64,000 bases of DNA. Source: Poronia punctata. Its lineage: Eukaryota > Ascomycota > Sordariomycetes > Xylariales > Xylariaceae. How positions within the stretch are numbered: position 1 is the first letter of the stretch; the number at the start of each line of letters is the position of its first letter. The position numbers and the translations under genes are program-made. Positions 38,626 through 49,615 of this stretch are shown piece by piece. The notes under the pieces were generated by a model that was not told the origin of the DNA, made no database searches, and saw only the letters and a program-made list of their open reading frames with translations. The stretch is taken from assembly GCA_022579005.1 (NCBI GenBank), contig MU401472.1, forward strand, positions 212,655 through 276,654, in the 5' to 3' direction.

Positions 38626-39297
38626 TTATAAGACTCTCTTGTAGTATTTGAGATCCAACCCCTTTGCAATTGCCTGTAATGCACCAGCCCATTGGGCAAA
38701 GCCTGGGGATTGTGAGAACTCCCTGTGTTTCTCGATGGACGACCAACCGACAAAGAATACGAGCTCATCGGTATCCGAATCGGCCTTTTGAACGCGGAAG
38801 CCAAATTTCATGACCCTGGGCTTTACAAAGTCTTCGAGAATGCCCCTCACGCTTTCCCAGGCTGCCGCGAACTCGTCTCTCCTGTCGGCCGGTACTTGGA
38901 TCCTGCCCACGCCAATAAAAGGGCTTCGCAGCAGGGGCTCTTCGCCCGTCGCGTCGTCGGTAGGCCGGAACACGTCTCTGTCTAGGTGAAAGTACTCGAG
39001 CTTGCTGAAGTCGAAGTGAGCGCCTAGCGGCGCCGAGCTAGCCTTGTACTCTTCGCTCGCCAGCCATGCGCTGTGCTCGTCGCTAGATGACCAGTGCGCC
39101 GTCTCCATGACCACCCGTGGATCGTCTACCTGCTGGAGGAGCGAGACGCCTCGCTCCTCCCTGCTAGTTGGTGCCGACGGCACGTTGTGTAGTACCCAGT
39201 CTGCCTGTGCATCGAAGGCGCCCTCCATTGCCCGCTTGTCATCCGGTGTGAATATCTGGGAGGAGCTCGTAAGCCATACGAGGTTTGTGACAGGCAT
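38626..39297 (-). CDS. Hypothetical two-domain dimeric alpha/beta-barrel (ABM-like) protein
   Basis: Uninterrupted 223-residue minus-strand frame from an ATG at 39297. Two segments resemble antibiotic-biosynthesis-monooxygenase-type ferredoxin folds. The first (about 1-105) holds DDPRVVMETAHWSSSDEHSAWLASEEY. The second (about 125-223) holds FIGVGRIQVPADRRDEFAAAWESVRG and ELVFFVGWSSIEKHREFSQSPGFAQW. The pattern of a strand, 'W.S...H..W', then a helix near the end of each half is typical of such heme-free oxygenase or stress proteins. No signal peptide. Function unknown; the fold assignment is by pattern only. It might be a detoxification or secondary-metabolism enzyme, but no cluster surrounds it. 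Confidence 0.75.
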   Translation of the reverse strand: MPVTNLVWLTSSSQIFTPDDKRAMEGAFDAQADWVLHNVPSAPTSREERGVSLLQQVDDPRVVMETAHWSSSDEHSAWLASEEYKASSAPLGAHFDFSKLEYFHLDRDVFRPTDDATGEEPLLRSPFIGVGRIQVPADRRDEFAAAWESVRGILEDFVKPRVMKFGFRVQKADSDTDELVFFVGWSSIEKHREFSQSPGFAQWAGALQAIAKGLDLKYYKRVL

Positions 39298-42200
39298 TGT
39301 GTCGGATGGCGAGAAGGTGTAAGTATCAACGTCGTTCGCGTCGTTGTGAGTGTCTCACGAGCTATGTAGGTAGATATTTGCACGTTCGTCAACTAAGTAC
39401 TTGCACTGCGCTATAACAAGGCTGTCGACAGTGATAACCCCTTCGTCGCAACTTGTCGTATGATTTATATAGACGATTACTAACAGACCAGGTGCTCCAT
39501 TAATTACACCTAATGCCTTACTCTCTACCCCGCATATGGGAGCACAGATTACGGGTTGCTTACTCCAAAACCTCACCAGGTAGCCCACCTACGGCCACCT
39601 TGGGATGTTTTAGTCATGACGCTGTCGTATGTGTGGGCTCTATAATGTATTTTTCGCCGAAAAGGATTGGCACAGGAGGCCTTTATATACACATAAGTGA
39701 ACGGCGAGGTCATGACCGTCTTCTAAATAACCCCCCGAGCTAACCTACGGCTTTGACTCAATTGGGGGATCGCCCGGCCTCCTACTTTAACGTTGGCTTT
39801 GGGTAGAAAACGTCGGGGTTACTCAACTCGGACGTACCGGTAAATCTCCGATTGGGGAAAGATGTCATCATAAACTCAATCATAGCCGATATTTTTCAGT
39901 TTTAGGTATCACGAAACGCTACTCGGTCACCATCACAGTTGCACTATTTTGTACCTACTCCCGAGTACAATTGATGACAACCGTTGTACACGTATCATAC
40001 TAAATCGAGGATTCGCTTCGATTGCAAGGCCCCGACGAATCCTGTGCCGAGTCTGGCTATAGCCCGCAAATGCTAGCAAATGCAACACGAACCCTAGTAA
40101 GATTGAAGGCTAGAGCGATCGGAAATCCAAAGGTGAACCAGTGATGAACGACCCAGCCACGCATCATGCACCTAATAAAGCCGTTATCAATCAATGTCAG
40201 GGTACAAGGCTCTAGAAAGAGTTGCCGGGCCGGGCCTTGGGTATCAAAATCGACTCTTCAGCTCTTATGTTGCGCAGCATGCATTGAAGAACTCCAGCTT
40301 TGAGTGTGCTTACCAGTCGATGCGATGCATACATGGCGACTCGGCAAAGCCCGAGGATGTGACCGCCCGATTTAACCCTTTTGCCCGTCTGTGAAGTACG
40401 AGTAGGCGTGTACCTAGCCGTGATACATTACGTTCGCTGTGCCTTGTTTCCTTGGTAGACCTATCCAAACAGGTATCGATTTGCCAATAAAATGTCGCAT
40501 TATTGTTTGCGCATCTACCATTCTCGAGGCTATAGTCGTCAAACAACCCATCTGATCTGCCTCTGTCCCCAATCATCAAGTTATACGCTTGTATATTACC
40601 ATTCATCCCATCTCCTGTTGCTGCTACCAAACCGCTGGTACATCCACGTCCTCCATTCAGCCTCTACTGGTTACCGACAGGGTCATTAAAAGTACATGTC
40701 TACAATTGTACACCATTACAAGTGGATACATTTATCATGTTAGTAGACCAAAAGGGTTAAAGTCAGCTCGCCTTTTTGCAGGTAGCTGCTGCAGCCAATA
40801 ATCTTCGGGACCATTCTGAAGTAGATGGGAAAATTCGCTTTTTCTCCTATTCTTGATTGGCCCGATAGAATTGGCTTCAATTCCCCACGTGGATTGGCGG
40901 GGGTGGATTGTGGAAATGCGGATCACGCTAATTACCATTTTGAGTTTTGGGTCGCTCATCTGGATATGTTTTAGCTTCGAAAATCAGGTTGGGATTTTGG
41001 GCCCTGTGGGAGACGGAAGAAATATCTCTTGTGGTCACTGGTTGTCGAGAACCACGCTCAACGGGGTATTCATTACGTGCGTCGCCGAGACAGTAATGGC
41101 CCTATCTATAGCTGTGATCTACGTGTTTGTGTAGAATAGTGATGCAAAGTTGTGGCTCGCATGCCTTTAAAGTCTCTACAACATCAGTTTGTATGAGATG
41201 GGATAAACTAGGCAATGGAAATGATCATCCGGTACGTGTACATAAACACATAGGGATACGTAATTAACAATAATCTTTTCTTTTGGCGCTGTACGTAGTC
41301 GATGACCACGTCATAAACAGTAGATATGTTACATGTAGCCTATCTATGCGTATGGAACCGCCAGTTAAGTCACCTGATGAATTCTAGCTATCATGACAGC
41401 CTAACCTAACATATATCCCGTGCTTGTACTTGTTTGCAGGTGTAATAAAACCCCCCCGGGGGATGCCCACGTTTGTCGATGTCAGATTGCATATGTGCAT
41501 GCACGAAGCAGGAGGCAGGCCCCCAGGTACGTCGGTCGCTGTGGACGGACCTTCGAGAGAAGTATGATGGGTCACTAAAATTACATGTCATGAAAGTACC
41601 CTGCACATTGTACCGCATGACCTGTACTTAATCCCGGCCCGTTGCTGGTTGGCGTCGCGACCTCCCTTGAATTAAACTTGGAGAACCACCGTATTCGTTT
41701 AAGGAACTTTCACTTGGTGACTACTTTGAATGTACAAAAAGTCCAAGCGTGACGTTCTCTAAGCTGCCAATTAATTGGTAAAAAGTGCTTCTATCCATCA
41801 CGCTAGCCTAGTGTCTCTTTAGGTACCGGCTACATAGGGCTCCAAGTACTGAGAAAGTATCTCCGTGTACTTCCAATTGATTGTTTTGGGATTGGCGCGG
41901 GTTACCCAGATCCGTCCTTGTCAATGACACCGGGAACCAAGCCTACTCCCTACTCGTAATGCTTTTCTCCTGTCAGAGATTAAACGTACAAATATCTTTC
42001 CCTTGGGCTCGGCATCGTTGACCAAGAACTTACTTGTCCCCTCTCTTCCGCTTTTCCTTTGCTCTCTCGCATACTAATACTTTCTGCAATTCTCTTCCCC
42101 CCTTACCACCTAGGTAGTAAATCTGACACGGACGTGCAACCACTCAACCAGTCTCGCCAACGATATCACCTGGGGTAGAATAACCCGTAAGGCTTCTCGG

Positions 42201-42340
42201 TTCTGTTGTCGTTCACCATATCGTAGTCGAGAAGATCGGCGACCTGATTGGCGAGTCCCTATCCTGTCGTAAGCTTCTTAAAACGCGACCGCATTCGGGG
42301 CACTATATTTCGAAAACATTATCCCTTTACAAGTGCATCG
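39298..42340. other. Intergenic region, about 3 kb, no credible gene
   Basis: Short overlapping ORFs only. The longest plus-strand frame (40853-41134) has two hydrophobic stretches but opens at a TTG and shows no family signature. Two TACGAGTA-type octamers lie here (40397, 41951). The right end is the mevalonate kinase promoter. Confidence 0.5.
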
Positions 42341-43997
42341 ATGTCGCGAACCACGCCTCGCACTCCAACGACGCCCGACAGCTCATCTTCAGAAATGTCC
42401 GAGCTTAGTAATGGGTTTCACCATAGCCTAGGGATAAACGGGAACGGGCACTTAAATGGAAACGGACACAGTGGGCGGAGCAGGTCGTCAAGTGGAAGCG
42501 ATGCCCCCAGATTGAGCCGTAGAAAGTCAACGCCCATGATGCCACCTTTCATGGTTTCGGCGCCTGGCAAAGTCATCGTATTTGGGGAGCACGCTGTGGT
42601 TCATGGAAAGGTACGTAGCCGCTTAGGAGGAGGGAGAAAAAGGCCGTGATGATATGACTTCATCTCTTGAATACATTTGTAAACGACTAGACTAACCGTG
42701 TTTCACTACGTAGGCTGCCATCGCCGCATCAATTTCGCTGCGCTCCTACCTCCACGTCACAACCCTATCTAAATCGCGGCGCACAATCACCCTCAGATTT
42801 CCCGACATCGACTTGATACATTCGTGGCGGATTGACGACTTACCTTGGGACTTGTTCTCGCACCCTTCAAAAAAGAAGTACTACTATGATCTCGTTACGA
42901 GTCTCGATCCCGAACTGATGGCGGCCATTCAGCCTCATCTGGCCGACGTGTCGTCAGACAAACCCCCTGCCGAGCGCAAGATTCACCAGAACTCTGCGGC
43001 TTGCTTCTTATACCTCTTTCTTTCCTTGGGTTCTCAGAAGTTCCATGGTTGCATATACACGCTGCGTTCCACCATACCCATCGGTGCCGGCCTAGGAAGC
43101 AGTGCCTCAATTGCGGTCTGTTTATCTGCCGCTCTTTTATTACAGATCCGGACGCTTTCCGGGCCGCACCCCGATCAACCGTCGGACGAAGCACGTTTAC
43201 AAATAGAACGAATCAATCGTTGGGCTTTCGTCGCTGAAATGGCCATACACGGGAACCCGTCGGGTGTTGACAATACCGTGTCCACGCAGGGGAAAGCTGT
43301 CGTGTTCCAGCGGACGAATTATGATAGACCCCCTGTTGTGACGCCATTGTGGGATTTCCCCGAGCTTCCTCTGCTTCTGATAGACACGCGTACACCCAAA
43401 TCAACAGCTGCCGAGGTAGCAAAGGTCGCGAAGCTGAAGAATTCGCATCCGAAGCTCGTGGGTAGTATTCTCGATGCCATCGACACGGTGACCCGCACAG
43501 CAGAGGGCCTCATCGAGGAAGCGGATTTCGACAGCTCAGATGATGAAAGCCTTAGACGTATGGGCGAGCTCATGTCAATTAACCACGGTTTACTCGCCTC
43601 GCTGGGAGTTTCACATCCCCGACTGGAGCGTGTCCGAGAGTTGGTCGACTTTCAGGGGCTGGGGTGGACCAAACTTACGGGTGCCGGTGGTGGCGGATGC
43701 TCAATAACGCTGCTAAAGCCTGGGGTATCCAGAGAGAGAATACAGAAGCTCGAACGACAACTCGACAATGAGGACTACGCACAGTTCAAAACTACGCTGG
43801 GCGGTGACGGAATTGGTGTCTTGTGGCCCGCCGTGCTGAAGAACGGTTCTGACGAAGACGAGGACGGCGGCATGGAGATCGACCTTGACAATTTCCTCAA
43901 TGCGCCGGGAACGGAGGGCGTCGAAAAGCTTGTCGGCGTTCATGGAGGAACGGGTGAAAGAGAAGGATGGAAGTTCTGGAGGGTGGAAAGCCGCTAA
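42341..43997 (+). CDS. ERG12: Mevalonate kinase
   Basis: Two exons, 42341-42610 and 42714-43997, encode 517 residues. It phosphorylates mevalonate to 5-phosphomevalonate in the sterol/isoprenoid pathway. GHMP kinase motif 1 is SAPGKVIVFGEHAVVHGK (73-90), with the intron right after it. Motif 2, PIGAGLGSSASIAV, is at about 212-225, and motif 3, TGAGGGGCSITLLKP, at about 410. The catalytic Asp is in HGNPSGVDNTVS. The first ~70 residues are a Ser/Thr/Gly/Asn-rich, disordered extension that the yeast enzyme (443 aa) lacks. The C-terminus has an acidic insert (SDEDEDGG). The frame extends upstream to 42248 without an ATG, so 42341 is the start. It converges with the deoxyribosyltransferase-like gene. 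Confidence 0.96.
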
Positions 43998-44528
43998 GAA
44001 TAGTAAAGTCTGAGTATTGCATGTTTTATTTCCCGGTTTTTTCTTTCGAGGCCAGTTGTTTCCGACGAGGGAAATCCCTGCCAGTGAATTTCACGCAAAC
44101 AGTCAGGCAGGTCGCTTTTATCGGAAGCGGGGGTTATTGCTGTAATTCTTTGGGATAATATGCTTTATTAGGAATCGCAGGAAGGCTTGGCAAGCATGGC
44201 TAAAATGGAGTTCGTTTGTTATTACCTGGTTTCTGTAGATTATATGGCCTCGCAGTCTTGGGATGTTCAGTTATAAGCTGATTTTGTTAGCACAAGTATA
44301 AGATATAACTTGGAAGCCATCGAGTACCTACTTCTATAGCATTTATAGTATTGAATGTATCTTTCCACTAGGAGGGCTGGGTCTGTTCAGTTTGTCCTCT
44401 ATACGTTTTGAGGCCAGTGACCTTTAGCAACTCTTCCAAGTACAATGGGCACCGACTATACTCGTATCTTGGACGACCTACTACCGTACTTGCTCTCAAC
44501 CTCTTTCGTGGTAGGTACTCCTAGACAA
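43998..44528. other. Convergent intergenic region
   Basis: 3' flanks of mevalonate kinase and the deoxyribosyltransferase-like gene. One TACTCGTA at 44459. Nothing else seen. Confidence 0.5.
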
Positions 44529-45023
44529 CTAAGTGTCGAGATTTAAAGACAGTTTTTCTATAATAACCTCATGTAGTCGGTCCAAAGTATCCAGGAATTC
44601 AACCCCATACTTCTCGCATACCAATTGCACGTTCCCTCTTTTCGAGTATCCCACTGGTGCTATAACAATAGCTTTGCCGGAAATCCTGGCGGAAAGCCCA
44701 AACTCGAGCAAGCTGACAGGCGCCAGTGTGTCCGGGCCGAAATAGAACACGACAAGGTCGGCCTTCTCCTGCTTGTCGAGCTCCCACATAACCTGCTCGC
44801 GATACGGCGCAAACGTGACATCCTCACGCCATGTGCTGTCCCAATCGGAGCGCATTGGGTCGAATATAGTTATGGGGTACTCGGAAAGAGAGGCCGATAG
44901 CCTCTCACGCCAGTTACCGTTGCCGACCATCGTGGTGGTGCCCGCGAGGAAAATAGATTTTGTGCCTGTGGCGGTCTCCTCTGATGGGGCGTGTATTATC
45001 TGACACTTCTGCGTTGGACCCAT
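44529..45023 (-). CDS. Nucleoside 2-deoxyribosyltransferase-like protein
   Basis: Single minus-strand exon of 164 residues from the first in-frame ATG at 45023; the frame runs further upstream only from a TTG. The pattern is KSIFLAGTTTMVGNGNWRERL near the start, then IFDPMRSDWDSTW, YREQVMWELDKQEKADLVVFYF, and SLLEFGLSARISGKAIVIAP. The FLAG..., W..., 'DP.R', E near VMWEL and LEFG motifs match the nucleoside 2-deoxyribosyltransferase-like family, which forms a Rossmann-type fold with a catalytic Glu (here probably in LLEFG). The family transfers or hydrolyses 2-deoxyribosyl groups of nucleosides. Substrate here is not known. It is divergent from the prenyltransferase alpha subunit gene (482 bp between starts). 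Confidence 0.85.
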   Translation of the reverse strand: MGPTQKCQIIHAPSEETATGTKSIFLAGTTTMVGNGNWRERLSASLSEYPITIFDPMRSDWDSTWREDVTFAPYREQVMWELDKQEKADLVVFYFGPDTLAPVSLLEFGLSARISGKAIVIAPVGYSKRGNVQLVCEKYGVEFLDTLDRLHEVIIEKLSLNLDT

Positions 45024-45505
45024 TTTGGCCAGTATGCATGAAGAGGTGACAGTGTAAGACGGTACCGTGCAAGCAGACTGTTCCGGGCGTCCGGGGGGGC
45101 TGGACTGTGAGGGGTGGGGAGGACCTCCCTGTTTGTCGACAATTTTGTGAAGAAATATAAATAAAAACAATATGACTGAGTATACGGATGTATGTAAATA
45201 TTTACCTACTTGCCTGCGTGTACTGTAAGTTCTAAACTACGTGTATGTGCGAGGTAAGTAATGATTGGCAAAAGAGTCAATATGTACTTGCAGTTTCCTG
45301 CAAGACCGCATCGGGGGACTTGGGATATTGGAAGTTCAACCCCACCATCCATCCCACCACCCCGCTGCCCGCTACCTACCTGCCCTATCATACCTGCCAC
45401 CGGGGTAAACATAGCGAGAAAGATACGTACATGACACTACACCACTCCAAGCTCTTATAATACCTATACACATATCTTTGTTCCTTCCTTCGGCAGCCCG
45501 CAGAA
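45024..45505. other. Divergent intergenic region
   Basis: Shared upstream region of the deoxyribosyltransferase-like gene (minus) and the prenyltransferase alpha subunit (plus). Overlapping short ORFs only. Confidence 0.5.
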
Positions 45506-47297
45506 ATGCCTGCGAAGAACAAGGGGGAAACTTCCAAGGCGAAAGCAGGTGAAAGTAAGTTGTAGCCCTACCACTTGTGTCCATTTCGCGCGTCCAAGCG
45601 CCAGTCAGAGCTCAAATGATTATCTGCATCTTCTCCCATCGTCTTTAAACTCGCCACGGCTTTCAGCTAGGTCAGTCGATACTTACTTACATCGCACGTC
45701 ACACAGCGAAGCAGCAAGCACCGCCGCAATCATCACAGCCCCGAACCGTTCGCGAATTGGCGTGGCAACGCTACTGGACGGCGAACCCACTGCAGAAGAT
45801 CGTTGAAGAGAAAGGCTACGGCAGCCTCAGCCCGACGGATAAGCGAACATACCTTAGCCTCAACTTAGCTCGTAACACCCAAGAGGTCGAACAGCTTTCT
45901 AAAAAGGGGCAGCGCGAGCTCTGGAAGCAACTCAGCGACGCCAACGTACCGCTGCGCAGCGCAGTAAGGCCGAAAGACGACCAGTGGGGCCGCGACAAGG
46001 ACGGTCGGGACATTGGTGATTATACGCTCGAGGAGTTCGCCGCGTACGAACAGAAAAAGTTGAGGCTTAACCACCTACGTCTCGAGAGCCGCCTTTTCGA
46101 GACCGACCGGGCGTGGGCCACCTCGGAGCTCACGGATTCCCTTACCGGGAAAGTGTACACCTTGAGTGAAGGCGACATAGAGGCTGAAAAGAAACGGCGC
46201 GAGGAGATGGCACTTCTGAATGAGGAACTGTACGGTACAACGGTAGGATCCTTCGCCAAAGATCCAGAATGGGATGATGTCATCCCTATACCGTTGGCTG
46301 AGCCCGAGGGCGCCTTGGCCGTCATTGCGTACCCTGAAGACTATGCCGAAGGTATGGTTGAAGCTCGATATTCTGGCCCTTGGTGAAATCCCTCGTGTCT
46401 AATATTTGGGGCATAGCAATGTCCTACCTTCGTGCTGTCATGGCAGTCAAGGAACACACTCCACGCTGTCTTCGATTGACCGAGCGTATCATCGACATGA
46501 ACCCTTCACATTACACAGTATGGCTCTATCGGTTCGACATTGTCAAGGCCCTAAACATCCCGATACCAGATGAACTACTTTGGTTGAATGAAGTGTCGCT
46601 CGAACATTTGAAGAATTACCAGATATGGAACCATCGTCAGTTGCTGATGGACCTATACTACCCTACTCTTGAGTCGGATAAAGCCGCCCTGACAGAGCTC
46701 GCTAAAAGCGAGCACAGCTTTCTAGCGGAAATGCTCCGGAAAGACACCAAAAACTACCATGTGTGGAGTTATCGGCAATATCTAGTGCAAAAACTCGAGC
46801 TGTGGGATTGGCCTGATGAGATACAAAGCATCGAAAGTATGATCGACGAGGACGTTCGCAACAACTCGGCCTGGTCCCACCGGTTTTTCTTAGTGTTCAG
46901 CAACCCAGCGCAAACCACGGCTGGATCACATGCAACCGAACATGACCCCAAGGTCCCAGAAAGCATTATTGACCGTGAGATCTCGTATACCCAAGACAAA
47001 ATCAATATGGCGCCCCAAAATCAAAGCCCCTGGAATTATCTCCGCGGCGTACTTGTCAAAGGAGGTCGGCCTTTGCAGACTGTGAGGGAGTTTGTCGAAG
47101 GGTTCGCCACGGATCTCGGGGAAGAAGAGGGAAAGGAGCGTGTACGCAGCTCACATGCTTTGGATCTGCTAGCCGACATCTATAAAGAAGCCGGCGAGAA
47201 GGAGAAAGCTGACCTTTGCCTACGCCGGCTTGCCGAGAAATGGGATCGCATACGGGAGGGCTATTGGTCATATAGGCGACGGTTGCTCGATGGTTAG
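45506..47297 (+). CDS. RAM2: Protein farnesyl/geranylgeranyltransferase type I alpha subunit, with long N-terminal extension
   Basis: Three exons, 45506-45554, 45707-46351 and 46417-47297, give 524 residues. The C-terminal ~310 residues are the alpha subunit shared by farnesyltransferase and GGTase-I. PPTA repeats are HYTVWLYRF, NYQIWNHRQ, NYHVWSYRQ, NNSAWSHRF and NQSPWNYLR, preceded by DPEWDDVIPIPL and IAYPEDYAEAMSYLRAV. These helical hairpins wrap the beta subunit, and the complex attaches prenyl groups to CAAX proteins. Yeast and animal alpha subunits are about 320-380 residues. Here a ~205-residue hydrophilic, charged and apparently helical N-terminus precedes the family start and is in frame within one uninterrupted exon. 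The first exon (MPAKNKGETSKAK) is inferred from a donor at 45555. If transcription starts inside exon 2, the protein would be shorter. It lies 1.5 kb from mevalonate kinase. Confidence 0.88.
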
Positions 47298-48222
47298 GGG
47301 ACTGAAATTTCAAGAGTCTAATAAAACATATGGCCGGACACATTGCTTGAGAGTTGAAAACTACTGGAATGTACTTGGTATATGGATGGATGGCTTTCAT
47401 CGCTCAAGGAAAAACCGACCTTAAGTAAAGTAGCGTCTAGATAATGTGACATGCCCAACGCGCACTCCTAGAAATACTTTTGAACTATCAACAGATGTAA
47501 TATGAATCATGATCCATTCTTTCTCGCCGTGGTCTAGTTCGGAGAGCGCCTGATATATTATGTTTGCATCCCCCTCCTACTCGTAGCTCATAGTAACAAT
47601 TATGGGTTCTGTTGTTGCTGCCATTCCGTGTAATTACTCACATTTCACAACAACATAGCGTCATAAGCTTTATGGATTCAGGGGTCGTCTTGTTATCGAT
47701 AATTGGCATACTTGGAGTACCTACGAGTAGGTCCCTGCACATGCAAGGTGTAGGTAATGTCCCTCAAGATGAGGTACTCGAACTGACTTAGATATCGATG
47801 ATAGTGTGCCACTGTCTTACTTCTCAAATCTTAACCATACAGCCAATTAAAGTGTAGGTCAGAGGAAAGAAGAGACCAGGTGTTCTTATGGTCGATTACT
47901 TGTAGATTGTGTTACGCCGTTTGTAGGGGAGTTGGGAGATGTCAGTCGTTGGTACATGCTTGATAGTGAGCTCAGCAGAAGATCCCTGCTAATTAGAGCT
48001 AAGCTGTGACGCACAATGGCAAATGTGGCATCTTTTAGTCCTTGATTTCAAAGCGTCTCTCCATCTACAAAGCAATCCCTTTAGCTACTTACAATTGACG
48101 GCTAAACCAAGTCGTCTGCCTTATTTATCATTTCAGAGACCCCTGAATTGACTTTAAATCATCTACAGCACAAACCAACTGTCCCAATACACATAGCCCC
48201 TCAGCACCGACCCCACGCAACC
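47298..48222. other. Intergenic region upstream of PDI gene
   Basis: No gene seen. Two TACGAGTA-type octamers (47578, 47722). The last ~200 bp are the PDI promoter and 5' leader. Confidence 0.5.
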
Positions 48223-49393
48223 ATGGTTCTGCTCAAGAGCTTCGTGCTCGCTGGCCTCACAGCCGTGGTAGCTGCCAAATCAGCTGTTCTTGATCTGATC
48301 CCCGACAACTTTGATCAGGTCGTCCTCAAATCCGGGAAGCCTACCCTCGTCGAATTCTTCGCGCCTTGGTGCGGGCACTGCAAAACCCTGGCACCCGTTT
48401 ATGAAGAGCTAGGCCAAGCGTATGCCTCGTCAAAGGATGTTCAGATTGCCAAGGTCGACGCCGACGCCCAGAAATCATTGGGCAAACGGTTTGGTATCCA
48501 GGGCTTCCCTACGTTGAAATGGTTTGACGGGAAGAGCGATAAGCCGACCGATTACAATGGCGGCAGAGACCTCGATAGCTTGACCAAGTTCATTTCTGAG
48601 AAGACGGGCGTCAAGCCCAAGAAGTCGCTCCAGCTGCCCAGCCAAGTGGAGATGTTGACCGACAGCACTTTCAAGAAGACCATCGGCGGCGACAAGCATG
48701 TTCTCGTCGCCTTCACTGCACCTTGGTGTGGCCGTAAGTCATACCTAACCTAGTCGTGAAGTAAATAGGAAGAGGGAAGGAATCGCTAACCCCAGTATAG
48801 ACTGCAAGAGCCTTGCTCCGGTCTGGGAAACGCTCGCCGAAGACTTCATCAACGAACCTAGCGTCGTCATCGCCAAGGTCGATGCTGAGGCAGAGAACAG
48901 CAAGGCGACAGCGAACGAAAACGGCGTCAAATCATACCCCACCATCAAGTTCTTCCCCAAGGGCTCGACTGAAGCCGAAGATTACAACGGTGGTCGAAGC
49001 GAGGTTGAGTTCCTCGAGTTCATCAACTCCAAGACCGGCACCCGCCGTGTTCCCGGTGGCGGCCTCGATGTGACGGCCGGCACCATCGACATTCTGAACC
49101 ATATCGTTCTAAAGTACACAGCTGGCACTGAAAAGCTAGCGGAGCTTACCGCCGAGGCTAAGAAGGCCGTCGAAAGCCTGGGCCAGGATATCCAGTACAA
49201 GTACGCCGAGTACTACATCAAGGTTTTCAACAAGCTTGCGGAGAACGAAGGCTGGGTGGCCAAAGAGGCGGCGCGCTTGGACAACATCATTAAGAAGGGC
49301 GGCCTCGCTCCTTCCAAATTGGATGAACTCCAAAGCAAGTCCAACATCCTAAAGAAGTTCGTTCAGAAGGTCACCGGCAAGGATGAGCTCTAA
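48223..49393 (+). CDS. ER protein disulfide isomerase (Erp38/TigA type)
   Basis: Two exons, 48223-48733 and 48801-49393, encode 367 residues. The protein forms and rearranges disulfides in secretory proteins in the ER lumen. A signal peptide (1-18, ending VVAAKS) is followed by two thioredoxin domains with CGHC active sites at 50-53 and 169-172; the second is assembled across the intron (CG|HC). The C-terminal helical domain (about 260-360) is ERp29-like, and the protein ends in the retention signal KDEL. This two-thioredoxin-plus-D-domain layout is the fungal TigA/Erp38 type. The frame reaches back to 48148 only via TTG, so 48223 is the first ATG. It converges with the HSBP1-like gene 222 bp away. 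Confidence 0.95.
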
Positions 49394-49615
49394 ATATTGG
49401 AAGCGGTTAATTTTGGGAGACTTAGTTTGACGGCCATGAATTGAATCCGTTTCAGCCTAGAAGTATATGCACGTGCCTTACAACATGATCTATGTAGAGA
49501 TTATCATATGTTTTTTTCTTAGAGGGAAGTATATCGCCTAAAGACTCCGAAAACGCCGCACTTAGACTTGTCACAAGTCCGCTCTCCGAATGTCTGCTGT
49601 AACATCCCGTTCTAT

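Noticed and set aside
40853..41134. Possible small two-helix membrane protein on the plus strand
   Set aside because: Opens at TTG, has no family resemblance, no splice extension, and composition is like neighbouring non-coding DNA.
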